A program made the translations under genes and the position numbers. Below the pieces are notes generated by a model. The model saw nothing but the letters and a program-made list of their open reading frames with translations. It had not been told where the DNA came from and ran no database searches. Shown in pieces: positions 10,206 to 17,433 of a stretch of DNA of 17,433 nucleotides (within the stretch, counting starts at the first letter, position 1; the number at the start of each line of letters is the position of its first letter). Source of the DNA: Phanerochaete sordida (taxonomy: Eukaryota; Basidiomycota; Agaricomycetes; Polyporales; Phanerochaetaceae); the NCBI GenBank assembly GCA_019973155.2, contig BPQB01000185.1, positions 1 to 17,433 of the forward strand, written 5' to 3'.

Positions 10206-11050
10206 ATGGCTGTCATCGCCCGCCCCACCGTCACCGTCGAGTCTGTGCCCCAAAGAACCACCGTTGAGTGAATTCCCCAAGTCATTGCGACCTCCCCTAA
10301 ACCCGTTTTTACTCAGCATTGCCTTTTACGTCGCGTGCATAAGAGGAGCACCGCTGTGTCTTATCGGACTCGTCAAACCTCTTCCCCGACCACCACATCA
10401 GTGCTCTCGGCCTCTCCTTCGACGGTCGCCGCCATTCGAGCCCTGCGCTGAGCAAGGCCGCACGTTCGAGGTCAGTGAGGCTTCGCCTGCCATCGCCGCC
10501 CTCTCTTATCCGCAGACGCGCCGCTGTCGGCCGCCATCGCCACCGCGCGCCACGCTTCTTCCCATCCTCGCTCGGAGCACACTGACACACACATCCTCAG
10601 CGTTGTGCGCATCCGCAACCCCAACCCTCGGTATGTCTCTGGCCTAGCCTTCGCCGTGCACGCCGTTGATAGCGTTTCCCCAGACTCGACATGGGCGGCA
10701 TCGTTGTGGCTGCGCCTGCCTAGCTGCGCGGCTCTCTCGAGCTTTGTTCTCTCCGCGGTGCGACATCGGTGAGCGCTCACCTGTCTCTGGCCCTTCGTGC
10801 GCTACGCAGCAGCATCGACGAGCGTTCGCCTTACCCGCGCTCGAATGCGCGATGCGGAGCGACTGATTGTAAGCTGCCTCGCGTTCTTTTCCGGTAAGTC
10901 CTTACTGATAGTCTTGTCGTGTGCCATGACTAACTACGAAGCTGTTATATGCCCGTAGATCCTTCCCGCTGCCGGCACAAGTGTCTTCGTCTCTCGGTAC
11001 GTCGCTCCCAGTCGCATTCATAGGCTGAGGCTGAATATATGCGCTATAGG
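10206..11050 (+). other. Cluster of splice-like signals; possible spliced transcript, coding status unknown
   Basis: Intron-like segments of typical size occur in order on the plus strand: 10268-10316 (GTGAAT, CTAAAC, TTTTTACTCAG), 10631-10683 (GTATGT to CCCCAG), 10894-10958 (GTAAGT, GACTAAC, CCCGTAG) and 10997-11049 (GTACGT to CTATAG). A short frame opens at ATG 10206 (MAVIARPTVTVES). An exon-like frame ends at a TAG near 10716 after NPNPRLDMGGIVVAAPA. I could not join these into one consistent reading frame, so this may be a noncoding RNA, a UTR or a decayed gene. Confidence 0.25.
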
Positions 11051-11327
11051 CATCAATGACCCACTCATCTGTCCGCTTGGTCTCGCGGCGTGGACACGGA
11101 GAGTAGGACGGTGCATAGGCTATGCGCACCGACCACGGATGAAGGCTACGTACCTCCAGTAGTGATGTAGCTGTCATGAAATATATTTTGCTGTTTTCTA
11201 CATGCATTGTGTGCAAAAATGTGGCCACAAATAATACAATATATAGGAATATCGGAATGGAATGTGCCCTGCAGGTGGAGGCGTTGCCTACGGTGGCACG
11301 GCACGGCCAAGCACTACCAGGCACTAC

Positions 11328-11480
11328 CTAGCATACCTGACCGGTAGGACCGGCCTATGGCGCCGGCTCGGTAGCTCAGGCAGCAGTTATCGTTGGTCTG
11401 CCTATGGGTTGGCAGAGGCGATACCGGACTGGTGGCGATGGCCTGGCTAGGTGGGTATGCCTAGCTAGATCTAGCTAGAT
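11328..11480. repeat. GC-rich dyad segment 2 with short inverted ends and a tandem 10-mer
   Basis: CTAGCATACC (11328-11337) is inverted, with one extra base, against GGTATGCCTAG (11454-11464), about 115 nt apart. The interior is rich in self-complementary GGCC/GGTA words. It is followed by two exact copies of CTAGCTAGAT (11461-11480). Just before it, GCACTACC is repeated at 11311 and 11321. The size and inverted ends fit a small non-autonomous element, but I cannot see a target-site duplication. Confidence 0.35.
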
Positions 11481-11507
11481 CTGCAGGTTATTTTTTTGCT
11501 GATGCAG

Positions 11508-11784
11508 TGGGCGGCTGCGGGCAACCTGATCTTCGGGCTCGACGAGCGCACGGAAATTATTGCACAATGGTGGAAGCACCGGGACAAGCTGCAGAGTAGG
11601 TGTCTTTCGCCTGAGTTCGCACCTGAGCGAGGGCTGACGACATGCCTTTTTCAGTGTGAAGACAGCTCGAAGAGGTCAAGCCAGACGACGCCATGGAGTT
11701 CGCGTAGGGGCGGCCCCGACCCTGGACGATGCGCTGCCTAAGCCCGCTGCACCTGTATCACCCAGGCACAGAAATGACCTGTAA
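11508..11784 (+). other. Exon-like segment(s) of an unrecognised or broken gene
   Basis: A very good 3' splice-site context (poly-T, GCTGATG, CAG at 11505-11507) precedes an open stretch reading AAAGNLIFGLDERTEIIAQ. This continues as WWKHRDKLQS up to a donor at 11600. Downstream AGs allow two endings. Acceptor 11653-11654 gives a basic tail ending in a TAA near 11783. Acceptor 11660-11661 gives QLEEVKPDDAMEFA and a stop at about 11708. I do not recognise the protein, and no upstream exon could be connected. It may be the remnant 3' end of a gene whose earlier part was disrupted. Confidence 0.25.
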
Positions 11785-12521
11785 ATAGTGTGCGATCTGA
11801 GACAGAAATACGTACCTCGCCCACCACCCCTGCACACACAAACACCCTCGACGATCGTTTCATGCGCCACAAGGCCGCCGTCACGCCGCCGTCCGGTGCA
11901 CACAGAGCAGGTTACAGCGCGCAAGCAGAGAGTCGACAGGTATGTGTGGTATGTACATGCAGATATTAGCGCAATTCGACGCATCGACCCTATAGTACCG
12001 GTATCAGAGGGGGGCGTTCAGCCTGGAATGGACACAGTTATTCAACAGCAACGAGCGTAAGGAGAGCCGACAGCGATGTTTCGCAGCGCATCACGACACA
12101 CGACCGGAGGCTTGTAACACAGAGGCGGGCGGGCAAACGGGGGCGCAATATATGGCACGGCAGAAGCAGAATAAAAGGGGAGCATATGTAGCGGGAAGCG
12201 AAGTGGATAAATGATGGTGACAACCAATAGCCCAAGAGTCCGCGCAGGGGGAGGTGCGGCACGCGCCCAAGGCGGCTCGGCCAGCAAAGGCCGGCGCGCG
12301 AGGCGGTGCGGTGTGTGCGGAACCGGGACCGGCTGCCCCACCCACTTGGAGGTAGGGAGGTTTTCGGGCGGGAGGCAGAGAATTCCATCGTCGCAAGCTG
12401 GGGCACGGGACATTACGTTGAGGCAGCAGGTAGGAGAGACAGCAGATTAGAGCGTTCGGAGGGTATCGGATGAACATAGAGTACGGGGTAAGCGGGTGGG
12501 CGCCCCTGCACCTGCGCGGGC

Positions 12522-15109
12522 CTAGTTCGAGGGCTCCGCCTTCACGATGTCGAGGGCGCCGTCGACCTCCTGCTTCTCTTCGCCAAGCGTGATGGCCTCG
12601 GACTTGATGGAGTACGCCTCGGGGTCGTGCTCGACCGCGCTCATGGGCGTTGCCATCGTGCCGCCGCTCGCCGAGCGGCGCATGCCGCCCTGCGGGCCAG
12701 ATCGTGGTGGGTTCGCGCAGCGGTCCTTGCCGTGGGCGATCCGCAGGTTGGCGTAGTCCGGCTTGTTCTTCACGCCGTCGATAGCCTTGATGGCGTTCGA
12801 GATGTTCGTGAAGTTGACGAAGGCGCAGTTCCTGTAGCAACGGGCGCATGGTCAGGTTCTGATGGCCTTGTGCAGGAAAAACAAGGCTTACTTCTCCTTA
12901 AGGAAATTGACCAGCTCGATCTCGCCGTACTCGCCAAAGTCCCGCTTCAACTTCTCGTCGTTGAAGGTGTCGAAGTCTTCGATGTTGCCAACGTAGACGT
13001 TCCGTGTTGCGCCCGAGTGGACAGCGAGCGCCAATGCTGGGGGAAGCGGCCCAGAGTTCTTGCCCCAACCAATCTTCAGCCTGCGGTTGTTGAGCGTGAG
13101 GCCCTGGTACGACGCGACTTGGAAGAAGGTGAGGGCAGCAGCAGGGTCGATAAAGGTCACGAACTGCATAGAGAATGAGTACGACGGCTCATATGATGTA
13201 CGAAGGGACTTACAGCGATGTGCTTGTCCTGCATGTAGCGAAGGCTCTGGAGGACACCGCCACGGATGGCGTTGCAAAGGTCCTCAGTCGTCGTCTCGGG
13301 ATGGATGTTGCCGAGGTAAACAGTGCGGTTCAAGCTCGTCGCGCCGGCCATACCCATACCCTGCATGCCATCGGCAGAGAAGGGCATGTACGGGGTCAGC
13401 GGCGAGGCTCCACCGAAGCCGAAGCCGCCAGGGTTCGTGTTGAGAGGAGAGAGGGCGGCGGCCGACTGGGCAACCAGCGACTGCGCAGCGGCTGCCTGAG
13501 CGGCCTGAGCGGCGGCTTGCTGGGACTTCGGGATGTACGCGCAGCGGTCCTTGCCGTAGTTGACGCGCTTGCCTTGCCATGCTGGCTCGGTGGGGAGGGT
13601 GTTGACGACCTATTCAAAGTATTAGACCGCTGCGGTCAACCCCAAACAAATGAGACGCACCTTGGTGGCAGTAGAAATGCTCAAGAAGTGGACGAAGCCA
13701 ATGTTCTTGTCGCGGACAATCTTGACCTGGTCGATAAGACCAAAGCGGCTGAGATCATCGCGGAGTATCTCCTCCGTGACGTTCTCCTCCAGACCACCGA
13801 GGTAGACGTTGCGGCTCGCATTGCTCTGCTGGATAGCAAGAGCGACGGCGCTCGGGACGGCCGAGGGCTTGCCCCAGCCGATCTTGAGCTCCTGTCCGTG
13901 CAGGGCCAACTTCTTGATCAGGGCATCCGCGTGGAAAGCCGCAGCAGTAGCTCCGTCAAGGAAGGACAAGAAGACGCACGACTTCTCCGGAAGGACGCGG
14001 ATAGACTCGAGCGGGCCGAAGTGGACGAGGTTCAGGAGCTCATCAACGGAGGCTGTTGCGGGGAGGTTTCCGACGTAAACTGTGCGTCCGGTGACATTGT
14101 TCTGCGCGCCCATAGCAGCCGAAAGGGCCGCCGGGGAGTAGGGCGATGCCCCGGGAGACGGCATTGTCAGCGAGGGGAGGCGTTGCTGGTTGAAGTCCTG
14201 CGAAAATCAGACGCATATATGGGAAGACAAAAGGGGCACTCACCTGGGAGAAGCCGCCCATCTGGTTGGCATAAGGGAAGCCGTTCAGGACGCCCATGGG
14301 GGACATGCCCATAGCGAGCATGTTGTACCCGCCAAACCCGCCATAAGAACCGCCGTTGGCGCTCGCCGGGGTTTGCTGTGTCTGGGGTGTGAAGGGGCCT
14401 GCAGTGTTCGGGCTCATCTGCGACTGCATGCCGTTAGACCCTGCGGAGGTGTTGATGCTGAGCGACGGCGTGGCGTAGAGGGGGCTACCAGAGAAACCGC
14501 TCGAGGGCGAAGAGTTGGCGTAGCCGGCCTGCGAGATGCTGGCCTGGGGACCGTAGCCGTAGTTAGCGAACGCATCGCGTGCCGCGTTGTTGTTGCTGAG
14601 GCCGTTGAGGCCGTTCGAGCCGAAAGATGTGGGAGACCAGCGAGCCTTCTTGGCATCAGGACCACCGACGCTATCCATGGACCGCTGGAAAGGATGGTCA
14701 GCATCGCTGCAAAGTATATGGGAAGGTAGGCAGGGGTTGCTATGTCATGCGATGAAGATAACGGGCGATATCGACGTTGCGCGTGGACACGCGACAGACA
14801 AGCTCGCGCACCGCAGCAGGTGACCCGGCTTGTCCTGCTGACCGAGGGAGGGGAAGGCGATAATGATGTCGCGTACGCCCGCTCACAAGGTCGCGCCAGC
14901 GCCGTTATATCCGAGTCGGTCGCGTGCCATTCCTGCGCGGATTCGTCGACGATGCGCCTACTCTCCCCCACGAGCTCTCCCGCGACGCGTTCTGACGTGT
15001 CCCCTGGCCGGTTGTCGCTAGGGAAATTGGGGCTCACCTTCATCATTTCGAGATCAAAACCTGCAAACGGAGGGTATTGAGCAAACGCTGTCTGCGAATC
15101 GTCCATCAT
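12522..15109 (-). CDS. nrd1: Four-RRM RNA-binding protein, Nrd1/Msa2 type (6 exons)
   Basis: Exons in transcript order: 15109-15038, 14684-14244, 14197-13661, 13609-13214, 13163-12892, 12831-12522. They give 675 residues and a TAG stop. Residues 1-208 are low-complexity (Ser, Asn, Gly, Gln), as expected for a disordered region. Four RNA-recognition motifs follow at about 209-282, 300-375, 445-518 and 536-612. RNP2-like starts are [24 protein letters not shown] and RNVYVGNI, and RNP1-like strands are CVFLSF, IGFVHF, IAFVTF and CAFVNF. An Ala/Gln-rich linker (about 376-400) separates the two pairs. The [10 protein letters not shown] run after RRM4 is a hallmark I associate with fission-yeast Nrd1/Msa2, which binds mRNA of differentiation genes and joins stress granules. 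Transfer of that role here is inference. The gene lies downstream of gene D on the same strand. Its first intron (15037-14685, 353 nt) is far longer than the others. Confidence 0.9.
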
Positions 15110-15312
15110 TGCGTTGTGCGACGAGAGGTGGAGGTGTTCGGGTGCAAGTGGGTGGAGTAGAGGCAACGGCGGGAAGGTACGATGTGAAGAAAGGCAGAAA
15201 GCAAGTTAGATGATGCAAGCTAACGAGTGGGAGGGGTGGGGAGTGGGCAGTAAAGGAATGTGTGGGAGTTGGTTCGAAGAAACGAGACGCACAGAGAGAG
15301 AAGGTGCGGTGA

Positions 15313-15318
15313 TTTATA
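15313..15318 (-). promoter_or_regulatory. TATA box of the RRM gene
   Basis: TATAAA reads on the minus strand from 15318 to 15313, inside an AT island (15311-15340) in otherwise GC-rich DNA. It is about 205 nt upstream of the ATG at 15109, implying a 5' leader of roughly 170 nt. The leader's minus strand is CT-rich, which is common near fungal transcription starts. Confidence 0.45.
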
Positions 15319-15436
15319 GAGATAGATTATTTAAAGGTGAAAATATCTCTTGAGCTGCCCTCGCGACGAAGCAAAAGACCGCACTCGCGAACGCAAAGCG
15401 AAACCCTTGAAACTGAACGTCGGGCGCGATGTACAC

Positions 15437-15550
15437 GAAGGCGGAGGCAGCGTCGACCCTGCAGAAAGCAAAGACCGAGGTCGGAAGGCCGAAGGCAAGA
15501 GAAGGGAGAGACGAGACGAGATGAGAGGAAAGAGAGAGTCCAGCGAGAAC
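15437..15550 (-). promoter_or_regulatory. CT-rich tract upstream of the RRM gene
   Basis: The plus strand is strongly purine-biased (runs such as GAAGGGAGAGACGAGACGAG), so the minus strand is a long CT-rich tract 330-440 nt upstream of the RRM start codon. Such tracts are common in strongly expressed filamentous-fungal promoters. It could equally be part of the 3' UTR of gene D. Confidence 0.3.
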
Positions 15551-15706
15551 GGATGCAGCCAACAACAACACCGCCGGATAAAAATTCAGACAGCAACGCT
15601 GATGCCAATTTCCCACACACGGGCCATCCGCGGACCCCGGACACCGCTGCCCGCCCCTCTCGTGTTTCGTTACGTCGCAAACGACAATCGTGCACAGCAC
15701 CGACAG

Positions 15707-16889
15707 CTACACCGGCTTGCGTGCTACCCAAAACTCTGCGTCGTACATGTACTTCATCATCGCCTGGCTGTCGCCCGTGTACTCGCACCGCACGCTCCTC
15801 CTGCGCAGCGCCTCTGCCTCGACCGGCCTGCCGCCCTCGCCCTCGATCTCAAAGCCCACCATCTCCGCGAGCCGCAGCACCTCGTCGAGGCTGAGCTCGA
15901 CGCGTGCCTGCGCGCCGCCTGGCCACAGCAGCGGGCCGAGGTTGATCCACGTGCCGCCGGGGCGGAGGAGCGCGTAGATGTGCTCGAGCGTCGCGATGGC
16001 GTTGATCGCGGTGTCGACGAAGAAGAGCGTCGCGAGCACGTCGTACGCGCCGCGGTGCGCGAGGAAGTCGCCCTCGGCGAGGCGCAGGCGCGGCCCGAGG
16101 CGCGGGAGCACGTCCGGGAAGCGCACGCCGCGGAAGAGCGCCGCGCTGCTCCGCTGGTGCGAGAACCAGTACGCGTACGGGTGCAGCGTGTGCTGCTCCG
16201 CGCGCGCCGTCGTGTGCGGCGCGAGCAGGAAGCGCAGCGCGCGCGTCATGAACGCCGAGAGCTCGTTCGCCGTCGTGTCGAAGCCTGCGGGGCGCGGTCA
16301 GCCGGGGCGTGCGCGGAGCGCAGGCGGGCGCACCGAGCTCGGAGATCTCCCACGCGAGGCGGCCGAGGCCTGCGCCGGGCACGAGCACGCGCATCTCCGC
16401 GCGGCGCGCGGGCGGCACGCGGCGGAGGACGTCGAGCACGGGCGTGAGGATCGCGGCGCGCTCCGCCGCGCCCTCCGTGCTCCAGTCGCGCACGAAGTGC
16501 TTCAGGGTCTCGCGCACGCGGCCGAGGTCGCCGCTGGCGGCCTCCGCGAGGCCCGGGTGCTCGCTGTGCGCGAGGTCCGCGATGGCGTCGGTGACGTGGG
16601 CGTTGAGGGCCGTCAGTTCCTCGAGCGTGCGCAGCTTCGCGGGGTAGCCGAGGTCGTACCCGATGCGTTTGTGGGCTCGAGAGAGCTTGACGTACGAGTT
16701 CCGCATTGCGGTGACTTCGGCGAGGGCGAGCGTGCGGTATTGAGCGTAAGAGTACGCCGCGTGCTCGACCGAAAAATAGTCATGGTGTTTCTTGGGGCCC
16801 TGGATTACTTCTCGGATGGTTTTCCATAGCTGTGGAGGGCCCCAGAGGCCAAACATCAGCAGGATGACCGGGAGGATAATGGCGAGCAT
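15707..16889 (-). CDS. N2227/carnosine N-methyltransferase-like protein with N-terminal membrane anchor (2 exons)
   Basis: Exons 16889-16334 and 16284-15707 are joined across a 49-nt intron (16333-16285; branch CTGAC) and give 377 residues. Residues 1-19 (MLAIILPVILLMFGLWGPP) form one hydrophobic segment, likely a signal anchor. The SAM-binding motif VLVPGAGLGRLAWEI is at 168-182, followed by ELGFDTTANELS, the typical acidic/asparagine stretch of the family. The later GGTWINLGPLLW loop and the LSLDEVLRLAEMVGFEI helix match N2227 proteins such as human CARNMT1 and yeast YNL092W. CARNMT1 methylates histidine in carnosine-like peptides; the fungal substrate is not established. The ATG at 16889 is the first in frame, with a mediocre context (C at -3). 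The codons are extremely GC-rich. The stop is TAG at 15709-15707. Confidence 0.9.
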
Positions 16890-17433
16890 TGGCCCCCACA
16901 ACTCTCTACTAGTTCTTGGAGCGAAACAGACCCGGTTTTAGGGACAATGCAGTGCAAGCTGTCGCGTTTAGCGCTAAATCAGCAAATACGGCTGATATCC
17001 GTGACAATTCAGCAGGATTTCGGGATAATCAACAGTACAGTGTTGGACCGTTCCTTGAAACACCTGTCTTTCTCAGGGCTCTTCTGCTACAACTCTGCGT
17101 AATGGCAGCTCGAAATCTCACTGGAGTCATAGCTTTGGCACTATAGCACACCTGAGAGTATTCGTGGCATCATACTAGGACCTATGATTCTGCCAGAGAG
17201 ATGCCGGGAATATGTCGCATAACTAGGGCACAAGCTTTGGACTTTCACCACTAGATCAATTGCCCAATTTGGAATATGCCCCTTTTGGGCGCCGCCCCCG
17301 CCCGCGCGGCCGATTGACGCCCAATTACCGCGGCCAAAGCAGCGCGTCGCGTCGCGTCAAAGGCCACAGTCCTCTTTGTCCAGGATATTCAACATGTAAT
17401 GCTACGCCTCCATGTTTATTCTAGCCTTAATCC
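16890..17433. other. Upstream region of gene D; no gene
   Basis: No supported gene occurs. The part next to the ATG holds three degenerate copies of a GGGACAATnCAG-like unit and a 12-bp palindrome (listed separately). Around 17343-17358 three tandem GCGTC/CGCGT units occur, resembling clustered MCB-type cell-cycle sites. Base composition drops to AT-rich around 17150-17280, unlike the adjacent gene, so an old repeat insertion is possible. Confidence 0.45.
16941..17035. repeat. Degenerate short direct repeats with a 12-bp palindrome
   Basis: GGGACAATGCAG (16941-16952), GTGACAATTCAG (17001-17012) and CGGGATAATCAACAG (17021-17035) look like diverged copies of one unit. Between the first two sits TTTAGCGCTAAA (16967-16978), a perfect 12-bp palindrome. 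The unit may be a remnant repeat or clustered binding sites upstream of the methyltransferase gene. Confidence 0.35.

Larger units (their letters stand above)
9734..12521. other. 2.8-kb gap between convergent genes B and C; no firm gene
   Basis: The left ~220 nt should be the 3' UTR of the GTPase gene and the right ~300-450 nt the 3' UTR of the RRM gene. The middle holds two GC-rich dyad-rich segments (9981-10151, 11328-11480), a group of plausible plus-strand splice signals (10206-11050) and an exon-like piece (11508-11784), each listed separately. Several frames look mildly protein-like because of base composition, and no single frame wins. No tRNA with both A and B boxes was found. Confidence 0.5.
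15110..15706. other. Intergenic region between genes D and C (promoter/leader of C)
   Basis: These ~600 nt lie between the stop of the methyltransferase gene and the ATG of the RRM gene, both on the minus strand. They contain a TATA box and pyrimidine-rich stretches on the minus strand. The plus-strand frame running through here shows composition-driven Arg/Glu runs with no family signal and is not a gene. Confidence 0.5.

Noticed and set aside
10177..10647. 156-codon frame on the plus strand
   Set aside because: Pro/Ser-rich product driven by base composition. It runs through good candidate introns, and neighbouring frames look equally plausible.
11365..11440. tRNA-like A box (GGTAGCTCAGGCAG)
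   Set aside because: No B box (GGTTCRANNCC) at the right distance and no cloverleaf with a paired acceptor stem could be drawn.
13175..14314. 379-codon open frame on the plus strand
   Set aside because: It is antisense to the RRM exons, which have unmistakable RNP motifs on the minus strand.
15110..15166. Upstream extension of the RRM gene start
   Set aside because: The extension begins at a non-ATG codon. The ATG at 15109 is the first true start and has G at -3.
15350..16447. 365-codon Arg/Glu-rich frame on the plus strand
   Set aside because: Composition-driven shadow of the very GC-rich methyltransferase gene and its upstream spacer; it has no domain.

Overview
The window is nuclear DNA from a filamentous basidiomycete, most likely an Agaricomycete. 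The evidence is many short introns (46-71 nt with GT...CTNAC...AG signals), GC-rich codons, and gene families typical of mushroom-forming fungi. Closer placement is not possible from the sequence alone. Four protein-coding genes can be reconstructed by joining exons with matching phases and family motifs.

Layout: 1-1311 has no gene I can support and ends in the promoter of gene A. Gene A (1312-6164, +, 14 exons, 1388 codons) encodes a large protein of unknown function. It has a helical N-terminal region resembling those of fungal STAND/NLR-like proteins, one canonical EF-hand loop, two ZZ-like zinc fingers and a C-terminal coiled coil. Gene B (6889-9733, +, 10 exons) is a dynamin/Mx-like large GTPase with GTPase motifs, stalk and GED. 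It carries one in-frame TGA right after its TKPD motif, while everything downstream is open and well conserved. Between B and C lie 2.8 kb (9734-12521). They hold two GC-rich, dyad-rich segments that may be MITE-like, a cluster of convincing splice signals without a convincing protein, and one orphan exon-like segment. Gene C (15109-12522, -, 6 exons, 675 aa) is a four-RRM RNA-binding protein of the Nrd1/Msa2 type. Gene D (16889-15707, -, 2 exons, 377 aa) is a membrane-anchored N2227/carnosine N-methyltransferase-like SAM enzyme. The remaining 16890-17433 is upstream sequence with short degenerate repeats and a 12-bp palindrome.

A and B are co-directional, as are D and C, and the two pairs converge on the 2.8-kb gap. 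No shared pathway joins all four genes. The one association worth testing is A plus B: a signalling-type protein with an NLR-like N-terminus beside an Mx-like GTPase. The most unusual local features are the TGA in B, a GC-AG intron just before B's P-loop, and three stop-free introns whose length is a multiple of three and which a plain ORF reading would translate as protein.
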